The notes beneath the pieces were generated by a model. That model did not search any database. It saw only the letters and a program-made list of their open reading frames with translations, and had not been told where the DNA came from. The translations under genes were made by a program, and so were the position numbers. A stretch of 22,027 nt of DNA, from contig CAZKXU010000057.1 in assembly GCA_964556665.1 (NCBI GenBank), positions 1-22,027 on the forward strand. The letters run 5' to 3'. This document shows positions 1 through 8,243 of the stretch, piece by piece (position 1 is the stretch's first letter; the number at the start of each line of letters is the position of its first letter). This stretch comes from CAZKXU01 sp964556665 (lineage in GTDB: Bacteria > Bdellovibrionota_C > UBA2361 > CAZKXU01).

Positions 1-16
1 TTAAGCCATTCGAGGA

Positions 17-44
17 GGATTTTGAGCAAGGATGGTCAAAATCC
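17..44. repeat. Hairpin 1 upstream of regB
   Basis: Perfect inverted repeat: GGATTTTGA (17-25) pairs with TCAAAATCC (36-44) around a 10-nt loop. It lies next to a second perfect hairpin at 49-75. The sequence shows the symmetry; the role (end of an upstream transcript, mRNA structure or short repeat element) is unknown because the upstream gene is outside the window. Confidence 0.6.
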
Positions 45-48
45 GACA

Positions 49-75
49 GACAAAATAACGCTTCGTTATTTTGTC
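49..75. repeat. Hairpin 2 upstream of regB
   Basis: Perfect 12-bp stem: GACAAAATAACG (49-60) and CGTTATTTTGTC (64-75) with a 3-nt loop. There is no T-run after the stem on the plus strand, so it is not a textbook intrinsic terminator for that strand. It sits 64 bp before the regB start and may end transcription coming from the left or fold in the regB leader. Confidence 0.6.
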
Positions 76-139
76 ATTCACTATAAATGCTCCACTTGTA
101 GGGTTAGAATTTAACAAGGTTATCTGTTAAAGTTGTGAT

Positions 140-1435
140 GTGGATTTCAAAGTGAACCCTCACATCTCAGATAGCATTCCGAATTGGTTTTTTCGGCTAC
201 GCTGGTTTTCTTTAGCCGGCCAACTCATAGTACTATGCGCCGCGCAATTTATTCTTAAACTTACTCTTCCAGTTATTCCAATTCTGGTGTTGCTTATTTT
301 AATTCCACTCTCCAGTTTAGTCGGCAACATGCTTGTTAAAAAGGGGAGGCCGCTCAAACAGATTACAGCTGCTCTACTTCTATTAGACACCTCTTTACTC
401 ACTGCACTGTTAATGTTGACTGGAGGGCCCACAAATCCTTTTAGTATAGTCTATTTTCTGCATGTAGTTTTAGCAGCTATACTATTAGGGGAAGGATGGT
501 CTTGGGGCATCGCTACACTGTCAGCAGTCTGCTTTGCCTCTCTTTTTATTTTCTCGTTGCCAATTCCAGAATGGGCAGATCATGGCGCGCATAGTGGGCT
601 CTCTAACCATCTGCATGGTATGTTAGTTTCCTATGTCGCCGTTTCCTTTTTGGCGGCATATTTCGTCAACAGAATCTTAGAGCAACTGCGTACTCAACGT
701 GAAAAAATAAATCAATTAAGTCTGATCAATGCCAAGCAACAACGTTTGGCTGCCATGACTTCATTGGCTGCTGGTGCAGCACACGAGTTAAGTACACCAC
801 TTGGAACTATGACATTAATTTGTGGCGAATTACAAATCGCTCTAGCCAAGCATAATTTAGATCAGGAAATTATTAGCGATCTTAAATTAATGCAACACGA
901 ACTTAAGCGTAGCAAGGGTATTTTACAAAACCTAATTGAGCGATCTGGTGGAATAAGCGGTGAGTCTCCCTCGGATTTTGCACTGCTAGATCTTTTGAGC
1001 CAAATTATACACGAGTTAAAACGTTACCAAGTTCCTATAATAGTAGAGTCAGGTAGTGGCATTGGTGCTATTAAAACTTACCGTGAAGCACTATACCAAG
1101 CACTGAGGAACTTGATAAAAAATAGTGTGGAAGCCTCTTTATCTGATTTACAAACGGTTTATATATACATCAACATTGAACAGGAGAGACTCAATGTCAC
1201 GATTAAGGACCAGGGTGAGGGGATTGCGGCAGTTCTGCTCCCTCACCTTGGCGAACCATTTTGTTCATCCAAAAAGTCTCACGGAGGTCTTGGACTTGGG
1301 GTATATCTGGCAAAATTAACAGCAGAGCAACTGGGTGGTACTCTGCGCTTTGAATCTGCACCTAATCAAGGTACCACAAGCTACTTCAGCATTCCTATTA
1401 ACCTTCACAGTATCATGGAGCGTAAGGTCGCATGA
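140..1435 (+). CDS. regB: RegB/PrrB/ActS-type redox sensor histidine kinase
   Basis: Membrane sensor kinase of the RegB/PrrB/ActS family, which in Proteobacteria reads the redox state of the quinone pool and phosphorylates RegA. Of its 431 residues, about 20-178 are hydrophobic and fit the family's multi-pass membrane domain. They contain GGPTNPF (95-101), the family's ubiquinone-binding signature. The H-box is AAHELSTP with phospho-acceptor His215; the N-box Asn is 328; the ATP-lid glycine motifs are DQGEGI (357-362) and GGLGLG (382-387). The cytosolic redox cysteine of Rhodobacter RegB (in an ERCRxIL context) appears replaced by Ser258 (KRSKGIL), so redox control may rest on the quinone site alone. 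The start is GTG at 140: the ATG at 138 leads to a stop after five codons, and the regB frame has a stop at 128-130. No clear Shine-Dalgarno site is visible. It overlaps regA by 4 nt (ATGA). Confidence 0.93.
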   Translation: MDFKVNPHISDSIPNWFFRLRWFSLAGQLIVLCAAQFILKLTLPVIPILVLLILIPLSSLVGNMLVKKGRPLKQITAALLLLDTSLLTALLMLTGGPTNPFSIVYFLHVVLAAILLGEGWSWGIATLSAVCFASLFIFSLPIPEWADHGAHSGLSNHLHGMLVSYVAVSFLAAYFVNRILEQLRTQREKINQLSLINAKQQRLAAMTSLAAGAAHELSTPLGTMTLICGELQIALAKHNLDQEIISDLKLMQHELKRSKGILQNLIERSGGISGESPSDFALLDLLSQIIHELKRYQVPIIVESGSGIGAIKTYREALYQALRNLIKNSVEASLSDLQTVYIYINIEQERLNVTIKDQGEGIAAVLLPHLGEPFCSSKKSHGGLGLGVYLAKLTAEQLGGTLRFESAPNQGTTSYFSIPINLHSIMERKVA

Positions 1436-1965
1436 TAAATACGAAATGTCTAATTGTTGAAGATGATGATCTCTATAGAGCTAGGCTTGCAAGAGCTCTT
1501 AACCAGCGCGGGCTCTCTTGCCTTGAGGCACATAACTGCTCTGAAGCGCTGCTGCATGCTAAAGCCGCCAACCCCAGTCATGCAATTGTTGATTTGCGCA
1601 TAGGCAATGAAAATGGGCTGACATTAATTAGAGAGCTTTTCAAGGTAATTCCAGAGATTCGACTTATTATCTTAACCGGCTATGGCAGTATCGCCACCTC
1701 AGTTGAAGCACTCAAGCTCGGAGCGTTTTATTATCTAACTAAACCTGTGGATGCTAACCGTATTTATGATGCCCTCATGGGAGAGCTTGCAGTCCAGGCG
1801 GCGGAGCCTCCTTATACTCCTACACTAGAGCAGGTAGAATGGGATCATATTCAAAGAGTGGTTAATGATTGCAATGGAAATATTTCACACGCAGCAAAAT
1901 CGCTCGGGATGCATCGCAGATCACTACAAAGAAAATTAGAGAAGAAGCCGCTTAGAATAGCATAA
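1432..1965 (+). CDS. regA: RegA/PrrA/ActR-type response regulator
   Basis: DNA-binding response regulator and partner of the preceding kinase; RegA proteins control respiration, redox balance and anaerobic functions. The receiver domain (about 5-120) has the acidic triad Glu10-Asp11-Asp12, phospho-acceptor Asp54 (AIVDLRI), Thr82 in LTGYGSIATS and Lys104 in LTKP. After a short linker (EPPYTPT) a Fis-type helix-turn-helix fills about 137-172; its recognition helix MHRRSLQRKL is nearly the invariant RegA form. Length (177 aa) is usual for the family. The ATG overlaps the regB stop codon, implying translational coupling. Target genes cannot be read from the window. It is convergent with rodA; the 94-bp gap shows no strong terminator hairpin. 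Confidence 0.95.
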   Translation: MINTKCLIVEDDDLYRARLARALNQRGLSCLEAHNCSEALLHAKAANPSHAIVDLRIGNENGLTLIRELFKVIPEIRLIILTGYGSIATSVEALKLGAFYYLTKPVDANRIYDALMGELAVQAAEPPYTPTLEQVEWDHIQRVVNDCNGNISHAAKSLGMHRRSLQRKLEKKPLRIA

Positions 1966-2059
1966 GACAAGTCTTGGCTATGGACAGCATTGAGGAGATT
2001 CGAAAATGCGATTCAAGCCCGCTGGTACTCGAAGTTTAGGGAGAGCATTACATTGTGGG

Positions 2060-3214
2060 TTACCGCGTAAAACCAAGAAAAACCAGGCGCCGCATACTGA
2101 TACCAAGTACGATACCGATTGAGAACATAAAGGAAAGCATCGAGGATCCACCATAACTAAACAGCGGCAGGGGAATTCCAACTACAGGAAGTATGCCTAG
2201 CACCATTCCGATATTAACGGTTGCATGAAAAAATACTAAAGAAGCTATTCCAAGACTTACTAAGGATGCATAGAGGTCCTTACTTTTAAGTACTACTCTA
2301 AGAATACGGTACACTAATCCCATAAAGAGCAGGACTACAACAAAGGATCCTACAAACCCCCATTCTTCAGCTAGAACAGAAAATATGAAGTCGGTAGTAT
2401 GCTCCGGCAGAAATTCTAACTGAGATTGTGTTCCTTGTAGAAAACCTTTACCCCAAAAGCCACCGGAGCCTACAGCTATTTTTGATTGAATTATATGGTA
2501 GCCACTGCCAAGCGGATCTGCATCCGGGTTTATCAAGGTAAGTATGCGACGCTGCTGATAGGGATGTAAGAGGTGCCAAGCCGGGAATAGAGCTCCTAGT
2601 ATCGCAGTTACCATAATTATCAGAGCTTTTGGTCTTATACCCACAAATGCCACCATTAAAAATCCTACTGCCCCGACACACAGTGCTGTTCCTAAATCGG
2701 GTTGACGCATAATTAACAGCATGGGTAATCCAAAAATAAGAAAAGGAGGGATTAATTGACGAAAGCCATATAACTCTCCTGCTCGAGGTGGATTCCTTGA
2801 AAGGTAGCGAGCTAATGCCAATATCATCCCCAATTTCATAGGCTCAGATGGTTGAAAGTTTAATCCGCCAAGTTGCAGCCAGCGGCGTGATCCATTTGAA
2901 ACTATGCCAAACATTAATACTGCCAGTAGAGACAAAATTAGTAATATATAGATAAGGTAGGAAAGCTTAAGAAGTCGGTCAGAGGAGATCATCATGCCGA
3001 TGAGCATCATGATAAGACCTAATCCCAAAAACATGGACTGCTTAACAAAAGCGTGACTTTGCACAACTATTCGTAGATAATCGAAGGTAAATGAAATCTT
3101 TTCCGGATCATAACCGGCGCTGTATAGTACAAGTAATCCAAAAAGCGGAATCGAAAGTGCAACTAAGAAAAGGCCCCAATCGAAATGGGCTAAAATGCGG
3201 CGATCAATGAGCAT
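2060..3214 (-). CDS. mrdB: RodA, SEDS peptidoglycan glycosyltransferase
   Basis: Polytopic inner-membrane glycan polymerase of the Rod complex, which polymerises lipid II for lateral wall growth together with PBP2. The 384-aa protein has about ten hydrophobic segments and SEDS signatures: GSRRWLQLGG (108-117) followed by QPSEPMK (121-127), RQPDLGTAL (170-178), and the extracellular loop with PYQQRRI, GSGYHIIQS and LPEHTTDFIF. Asp275 in the last is the likely catalytic Asp of SEDS polymerases. The C-terminal PLPLFSYGGSSML is also typical. Its start overlaps the end of mrdA by 11 nt, so it is the last gene of the mre-mrd operon. Confidence 0.96.
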   Translation of the reverse strand: MLIDRRILAHFDWGLFLVALSIPLFGLLVLYSAGYDPEKISFTFDYLRIVVQSHAFVKQSMFLGLGLIMMLIGMMISSDRLLKLSYLIYILLILSLLAVLMFGIVSNGSRRWLQLGGLNFQPSEPMKLGMILALARYLSRNPPRAGELYGFRQLIPPFLIFGLPMLLIMRQPDLGTALCVGAVGFLMVAFVGIRPKALIIMVTAILGALFPAWHLLHPYQQRRILTLINPDADPLGSGYHIIQSKIAVGSGGFWGKGFLQGTQSQLEFLPEHTTDFIFSVLAEEWGFVGSFVVVLLFMGLVYRILRVVLKSKDLYASLVSLGIASLVFFHATVNIGMVLGILPVVGIPLPLFSYGGSSMLSFMFSIGIVLGISMRRLVFLGFTR

Positions 3215-5030
3215 TAAAATACGCCTCCATTACCTGTTTAACTGGAGGAGCCGCGGCGACTCCTCCATGACCACCATTCTCAACTAACGCGACTACGAGA
3301 ATCTCTGGTTTTTCAGCAGGCGCATATCCGAAAAACCAGGCGTGATCTTCATGATGCTCCCCTTTTCCAGCACCGAGTGAAACTACTTGGGCTGTTCCTG
3401 TTTTGCCGGCAACTTTTATCTCACGCCCTGTCTTATTAATATCGAGTTTCGAGCGTTGACCTGTTCCCTGCGGATCGTTGACTACCCCATACATCCCCTG
3501 TTTAACTGCTTCAATTATCTGCGGTTCAATATCGATACGACCTACCACAGCGGGCCCAAAATTTTCATCACTTATGCGCCCATCATTTGATTCAATTTTG
3601 CGGATTAAATATGGGCGAAGGACTTTGCCGCCGTTTATAACCGCGGCAATGCTACGCGCGAGCTGCAGCGGTGTCACTGTTACGGCTCCCTGACCTATTG
3701 CAACAGAAAGAGTTTCGCCAGGATACCATTTCTGATTTTCAGCATCCCGAAAGTACCGTTTTTTCCACTCTGTCGATGGGATTAGGCCGGGGCTCTCCTC
3801 TACTAGGTCTAGACCGGTCTCAATTCCAAGACCGTAACGTGTTGAGTAATCGTGTATACGATCCACTCCTAGACGTTGCCCCATAGTATAAAAATAAACA
3901 TCACAGGACTGCACAATGGCGTCGTATAAATTTACATTACCATGACCAGCGCTTTTATGGCAGCGGAAGGTTCTAGATCCAAATTGTAGAAAACCTGGGC
4001 AGAATATGCGCTCATTTTTAGAGATAACGCCTTCGGCCATAGCGGCTATTGCCGTAAATATTTTAAAGGTAGATCCAGGAGGATACGCTCCTTGTGCAAC
4101 CCTATTGTTCATTCTTTTCTCCGGTCCGCTAATAAGATCGCGCCACTGCTCGGTTGAAACCTCTGAGGTGAAAATATTAGGATCGAAAGCAGGCTCTGAA
4201 AGCATGGCTAAGATCTCTCCGCTGTTTACCGCCATTGCAACTATTGCACCCTTCTTGCCACGTAAGGCTTCAAAGGCTGCGTTTTGTAGTCTTAGATCTA
4301 CTGTTAGATATAAATTATTTCCAGCTACCTCCGGCTCGAAATATGACTCACCAATTCTATTACCACGTGCGTTCACAATCACAGCCTGAACTCCACGCTT
4401 CCCCTGTAAAAAACGCTCCCACTTTGCTTCAATCCCATACTGTCCAATAACATCCCCTTGCATATAACCGGCATAGACAGATTTCTCGATCTGATCCTTT
4501 GTGATCTCCCTGATATAACCTAGAAGATGACCAGCAGCTTCTCCATAAACGTAGTTTCTGGCGGGGTTAACGTTGATTACTATGCCAGGTAGCTCATGGC
4601 GATGAGCCGTGACGCGAGCAACAACATCACGCGAGACATCTTTCAAGATAAGTTTGGGTTCAAAGCGCCGTCTCTTTTTTTGATTACTAATTTTGTTTAC
4701 GATTTTTTCCGTATCTTCTCCCAGGATCTTTGCTAGGTGACGCAGTGTCTCTTCAGGATGCGGAGAGTCTTCACTTACCAAATCAACATTGAAAGAGGGG
4801 CGATTTTTAGCCACAACGTTGCCATTGCGATCATAGATCATACCGCGTGGTGCTGGTACAAATACGGTACGCAGTCTATTATTTTCACTCTGGCTTCTAA
4901 AAAAATCAGCCTGTAAAAGCTGCAAATAACCAAGGCGCACAATTAGAAAGAAAAATACAGCGCCGACTAGAATAAGGGCTAGGTTTATACGTGGCTGTAT
5001 ATTAATGACGGGTTTATCAAATGTTGACAT
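3204..5030 (-). CDS. mrdA: Penicillin-binding protein 2 (elongation transpeptidase)
   Basis: Class B PBP that cross-links the glycan made by RodA during rod elongation. The 608-aa protein has one N-terminal membrane anchor (about 15-38), a PBP dimerisation/pedestal domain (about 55-225, with PRGMIYDRNG at 61-70) and a transpeptidase domain (about 255-603). Active-site motifs are complete: STFK with nucleophile Ser320, SCD (375-377, the usual PBP2 form of SxN) and KTG (543-545). It overlaps mreD by 14 nt and rodA by 11 nt, and expression is probably coupled to both. A divergent beta-lactam target is possible, but nothing indicates resistance. Confidence 0.96.
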   Translation of the reverse strand: MSTFDKPVINIQPRINLALILVGAVFFFLIVRLGYLQLLQADFFRSQSENNRLRTVFVPAPRGMIYDRNGNVVAKNRPSFNVDLVSEDSPHPEETLRHLAKILGEDTEKIVNKISNQKKRRRFEPKLILKDVSRDVVARVTAHRHELPGIVINVNPARNYVYGEAAGHLLGYIREITKDQIEKSVYAGYMQGDVIGQYGIEAKWERFLQGKRGVQAVIVNARGNRIGESYFEPEVAGNNLYLTVDLRLQNAAFEALRGKKGAIVAMAVNSGEILAMLSEPAFDPNIFTSEVSTEQWRDLISGPEKRMNNRVAQGAYPPGSTFKIFTAIAAMAEGVISKNERIFCPGFLQFGSRTFRCHKSAGHGNVNLYDAIVQSCDVYFYTMGQRLGVDRIHDYSTRYGLGIETGLDLVEESPGLIPSTEWKKRYFRDAENQKWYPGETLSVAIGQGAVTVTPLQLARSIAAVINGGKVLRPYLIRKIESNDGRISDENFGPAVVGRIDIEPQIIEAVKQGMYGVVNDPQGTGQRSKLDINKTGREIKVAGKTGTAQVVSLGAGKGEHHEDHAWFFGYAPAEKPEILVVALVENGGHGGVAAAPPVKQVMEAYFNAH

Positions 5031-5529
5031 TTAAATATTCTGAATCTTTACTCTTACCAAAACAGAATCTAAACAGACTAAATAGTACTGGGGCTACTAG
5101 GGCCGACAGAATAGCCTCAATTATAGCTATTGTTACAAGCTCTACGCCAACTGGTCGAAACTCGGAGATCAGAATCATATATACAATCTGATCGAGCATT
5201 GATGAGAATAATACTGCTACCATCGCGGCAAAACCTGAATGAACGAATATTCTCTGTGACAGCGCAGAGAATACTCCAAAGACTACTACCATGGCAGCTG
5301 CATTAGGACCTAGTAGTACACCTGTATAAAGATCCAGCTCTAGTCCAAGCAAGAAGGCCATAAATGCCCCTAATGGAGTAACGTCATAGAAGGAGAGAAA
5401 AACTACTAGCACTAATATTAAATTAGGTGAGACAAGGCTCGGGAATATAGCTTTAATCAAGCTGCCTTGAATAAAGATTGCCAATACTCCGATTGTCAGT
5501 ATCAATAATATTTTTTTCGCGGTTTCCAT
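5017..5529 (-). CDS. mreD: MreD, rod shape-determining membrane protein
   Basis: Small inner-membrane protein of the elongasome, assigned from a 170-aa hydrophobic sequence with about five or six transmembrane segments and from its fixed place between mreC and mrdA. Recognisable features are SPNLILVLVVFLSFYD (34-49), then a G-x-F-M-A-F-L-L-G-L-E-L-D stretch with LGPNAAAM downstream, as in the MreD family. The sequence is otherwise poorly conserved, as is normal for MreD. One base separates it from the mreC stop codon, and its end overlaps mrdA by 14 nt. Confidence 0.93.
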   Translation of the reverse strand: METAKKILLILTIGVLAIFIQGSLIKAIFPSLVSPNLILVLVVFLSFYDVTPLGAFMAFLLGLELDLYTGVLLGPNAAAMVVVFGVFSALSQRIFVHSGFAAMVAVLFSSMLDQIVYMILISEFRPVGVELVTIAIIEAILSALVAPVLFSLFRFCFGKSKDSEYLNVNI

Positions 5530-5530
5530 C

Positions 5531-6358
5531 TTAGTTGCTAACCCTTGAAGTAACTACCAAAACATTTTCAAGCTTTGCAAAATTTACAGAAGGAGCTAGC
5601 TCCACATCCTGGAAGAGCGCATTTTTTTCATTTCTAATATTTGACACTACACCAAGCAGGAGCCCTTTGGGGAATACGCCATCCATTCCGGATGTGATGA
5701 CGGTGTCACCAATTTTAATATCTTCTTCACGTTGTACAAAGCTCAATCTGCAGCGTTGCGAGCCCATTCCCTCGACTACTCCACGTGCGCGACTACGTTG
5801 TATAATTGCGTCAACTCCGCTGGCGCTATCAGTAATAAGCAGTGACTGTGATGTGTTGGGTGAGGTTGCGATAATCTGACCGACGACTCCGTTGCCTTCA
5901 ACAACCGGCATATTTACTGCTAAGTTATTAGAGCTTCCTTTATCGATAATCACGGTTTGTACCCAATTTGATGGATCGCGCCCAATCACTGTGGCTCCAA
6001 CGCCAGCCAGTCCGGATTGTTTTGTTATTTCAAGGAGCGCGGTTAGTCTTTTATTCTCACTCGCATGTTCTAAAAGTTGAGCATTCTCGGCTTGTAAGGC
6101 ACGCAGTCTCTCTTCTAGTTTGTATGATTCTTCACGCGCATTAATTAAATCGACATATCCGTTCCATAAAGAGGAAAGGGCACTGCGCAGGCCACTGTTT
6201 AGGATCTGAAAAGGGGCGATAATTTGTAAAGCCGCAGCTGATCCGACCCTAGCTACAGAGGGGTTTCTCGCGCTAAAGGCGGTCAGGAATAGAGCTAAAC
6301 AGAAGAGGCCGAAGGAAGTTCCTGCTACCTTGGCACGTCTATTAACAGAGAGCAGCAT
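5531..6358 (-). CDS. mreC: MreC, rod shape-determining protein
   Basis: Bitopic periplasmic protein that links the MreB filament to PBP2/RodA and is thought to activate PBP2. Of 275 residues, about 11-30 form the single membrane anchor, about 72-112 a coiled coil (heptad-like EERLRALQAENAQLLEH), and about 118-272 the paired beta-barrel domain. Typical MreC phrases are GRDPSNWVQTVIIDKGS (126-142), NMPVVEGNGVVGQI (149-162) and GDTVITSGMDGVFPKGLLLG (217-236). It starts 12 nt after the mreB stop. Confidence 0.95.
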   Translation of the reverse strand: MLLSVNRRAKVAGTSFGLFCLALFLTAFSARNPSVARVGSAAALQIIAPFQILNSGLRSALSSLWNGYVDLINAREESYKLEERLRALQAENAQLLEHASENKRLTALLEITKQSGLAGVGATVIGRDPSNWVQTVIIDKGSSNNLAVNMPVVEGNGVVGQIIATSPNTSQSLLITDSASGVDAIIQRSRARGVVEGMGSQRCRLSFVQREEDIKIGDTVITSGMDGVFPKGLLLGVVSNIRNEKNALFQDVELAPSVNFAKLENVLVVTSRVSN

Positions 6359-6370
6359 AGTAGAGAGGTG

Positions 6371-7408
6371 TTAATGAACTACCACGTCTTTAAGTAGTTC
6401 GAGTTTGTCAAGAACAGAGCCGGAGCCCAATACTACAGCCGAAAGAGGATCGTCAACTAATACAACAGGCAAACCAGTTTCGCTCGCAATAAGTTTATCT
6501 AAATTTCTTAGAAGAGATCCGCCGCCGGCCATTGTGATACCTCGCTCGACAATATCAGAGGAAAGTTCCGGCGGAGTTTTCTCCAAAGCAGATCGTACTA
6601 GATCAATTATTTGATTAACCGGCTCGGCCAAAGCTTCTCTAATCTCATCTTCATTCACGGTAATGGCACGAGGAACTCCTAGCACCAAGTCTCTGCCCTT
6701 AACCTCAATGGCAAGATTTTCGCCGGTAGGGGAGGCTGATCCAATCGCTATTTTAATCTGCTCAGCTGTTGTTTCACCAATGAGGACATTATATCTTCTC
6801 TTTACGTAATGGGTGATGGCTTCATCCATCTTGTCGCCTGCTACTCGGATAGAGCGGGAATGTACGATCCCCTTTAAGGAAATGATTGCAATTTCAGTAG
6901 TACCTCCTCCGATATCGAGAATTATACTGCCACAGGCTTCTGTAACAGGAAGGCCGGCGCCGATGGCGGCCGCCATCGGCTCCTCGATTAGGTAGACTTC
7001 TCGTGCCCCGGCAGACTCTGCTGATTCCTTAACAGCTCGTTTCTCTACCTCGGTGATTCCATGTGGTACGCTAATTATAATACGTGGACGAACCAAGGTG
7101 CGGCGGTTGTGAACTTTACGGATAAAGTACCTAAGCATCTCCTGGGTTATATCAAAGTCAGCAATTACACCATCTTTCAGCGGGCGTACTGCGGTGATGC
7201 TGCCAGGCGTGCGGCCAAGCATAGTTTTTGCCTCGGCTCCGATAGCAACAACCTTGCGACGGCCCGTGTTGGTATCATTTTGAACTGCGACGACTGATGG
7301 CTCATTACAAACTACACCGAGACCTTTAACATATATAAGTGTATTAGCAGTTCCGAGATCAATTGCTAAGTCATTGGAAAACATCCCCAAGACAGAGTTG
7401 AAAATCAT
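6371..7408 (-). CDS. mreB: MreB, bacterial actin homologue
   Basis: Actin-like ATPase that forms membrane-bound filaments and directs lateral wall synthesis. The 345-aa protein has every ATP-fold motif: phosphate 1 DLGTANTLIY (17-26), phosphate 2 LDIGGGTTEIA (164-174), adenosine-loop region ITMAGGGSLLRNLD (291-304), and the MreB-specific RPRIIISVPHGITEVE stretch. An N-terminal hydrophobic segment (MIFNSVLGMF) could serve as membrane anchor. The ATG at 7408 follows GAGGT with a 6-nt spacer. The start overlaps the stop of the 98-aa upstream gene by 4 nt (ATGA), so mreB is probably translationally coupled to it. Confidence 0.97.
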   Translation of the reverse strand: MIFNSVLGMFSNDLAIDLGTANTLIYVKGLGVVCNEPSVVAVQNDTNTGRRKVVAIGAEAKTMLGRTPGSITAVRPLKDGVIADFDITQEMLRYFIRKVHNRRTLVRPRIIISVPHGITEVEKRAVKESAESAGAREVYLIEEPMAAAIGAGLPVTEACGSIILDIGGGTTEIAIISLKGIVHSRSIRVAGDKMDEAITHYVKRRYNVLIGETTAEQIKIAIGSASPTGENLAIEVKGRDLVLGVPRAITVNEDEIREALAEPVNQIIDLVRSALEKTPPELSSDIVERGITMAGGGSLLRNLDKLIASETGLPVVLVDDPLSAVVLGSGSVLDKLELLKDVVVH

Positions 7409-7701
7409 AATGCTACCTCGATATTTTCTGCTTTTGACGAAATGCCAAGCTCTTCAATTTTTTTTGATAAAAATGTGATCTGATCATTTTGCGGCATGCG
7501 CGAGTCTAAAATGATAAGTTTCTGTTCCTCGGCTCTACAGGAGCCACTAATAGCACGCCAACCAGGACCAGCTTTAAGTTTTTCACGTCTTACAGAATAG
7601 CCGGCCGCAGCCAGGGTGGAGGATAACTCTTTAAAAAGACTCTCTTTTTTGGGGTCGTAGGCCTCTTTGCTGCTTATCTTATTGCGTTTTGTTACTGACA
7701 T
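7405..7701 (-). CDS. Small unrecognised protein coupled to mreB
   Basis: A 98-aa basic, soluble protein of unknown function. The frame is open as far as 7818, but that start would run into the rplS start on the other strand; the ATG at 7701 leaves 98 bp for divergent promoters and is preferred, although no strong Shine-Dalgarno site precedes it. The N-terminal 15 residues are Lys-rich. The centre has a conserved-looking core, YSVRREKLKAGPGWRAISGS followed by C and then KLIILDSRMP, ending in a predicted helix (about 71-86). No membrane segment or signal peptide. It shares an ATGA overlap with mreB and is the first gene of the shape operon. Similar small proteins may exist elsewhere, but I cannot name a family. 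Confidence 0.72.
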   Translation of the reverse strand: MSVTKRNKISSKEAYDPKKESLFKELSSTLAAAGYSVRREKLKAGPGWRAISGSCRAEEQKLIILDSRMPQNDQITFLSKKIEELGISSKAENIEVAL

Positions 7702-7799
7702 AACGGGTCTCAACCACTTGTGTTTTAACTGAAATTTGCTACCATGCAGGTTCGATTTTTTTTGAGAGATAATTCTATCGGTTTGAGGGGTATTTTGCA

Positions 7800-8210
7800 A
7801 TGACGGTTTCAGCAGCACATTTAGTTGGAAATTTAGAGAGTGGTCTTCTTCGCAAGGGGATTCCTGACTTTAAAGCAGGGGATACTGTGAAGGTCTTTGC
7901 CCGCATCGTTGAGGGCGAGAAGGAGCGTGTTCAGCTTTTTGAAGGAGTTGTAATTAGCCGTTGTAACGGTAATCGCCCTACTGGCACATTCACTGTGCGC
8001 AAGATCTCTTTTAACGTAGGAGTTGAGAGAACATTTCAGCTCTATTCGCCACGTGTTGAAAAGATTGAGGTCGTTAGCCGAGGGCGTGTAAGAAGGGCAA
8101 AGCTTTTTTATCTACGCCCATTGCGCGGTAAAAAAACCAAGATTGAGTCCTTGTGGAATGATGGTGCTGAAGCAGCAGAGGTAGCCAAGGCCAAGGTAGA
8201 AGCTGTATAG
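7800..8210 (+). CDS. rplS: 50S ribosomal protein L19
   Basis: Large-subunit ribosomal protein at the 30S-50S interface. The 136-aa sequence carries the L19 core: FKAGDTVKVFARIVEGEKER (24-43), QLFEGVVISR, GTFTVRKISFNVGVERTF, YSPRVEKIEVVSRGRVRRAK and FYLRPLRGK. A C-terminal extension of about 20 acidic and alanine-rich residues is common in the family. GAGGGG lies about 9 nt before the ATG. The gene stands alone here, divergent from the mre operon, without the rpsP-rimM-trmD genes that often accompany it. Confidence 0.97.
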   Translation: MTVSAAHLVGNLESGLLRKGIPDFKAGDTVKVFARIVEGEKERVQLFEGVVISRCNGNRPTGTFTVRKISFNVGVERTFQLYSPRVEKIEVVSRGRVRRAKLFYLRPLRGKKTKIESLWNDGAEAAEVAKAKVEAV

Positions 8211-8243
8211 CTGTCTGGAAGGCCTCCCACAGCATTGCCTATC

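Noticed and set aside
1966..2059. Gap between convergent regA and rodA
   Set aside because: No convincing hairpin, repeat or small gene is visible in these 94 bp.
3888..3909. SCD instead of SxN in PBP2 as a possible lost catalytic residue
   Set aside because: SxD, with a following VYFY-type stretch, is the normal form of this motif in the PBP2 family; the SxxK and KTG motifs are intact.
3387..4450. Several plus-strand open frames (3387-3590, 3478-3693, 3671-3886, 4006-4389, 4235-4450)
   Set aside because: They lie antisense to the well-supported mrdA gene, have no recognisable protein features, and overlap one another.
7702..7818. Longer start for the small gene before mreB (start at 7818)
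   Set aside because: It would overlap the rplS start and the divergent promoter region; the added 39 residues look like translated non-coding sequence.
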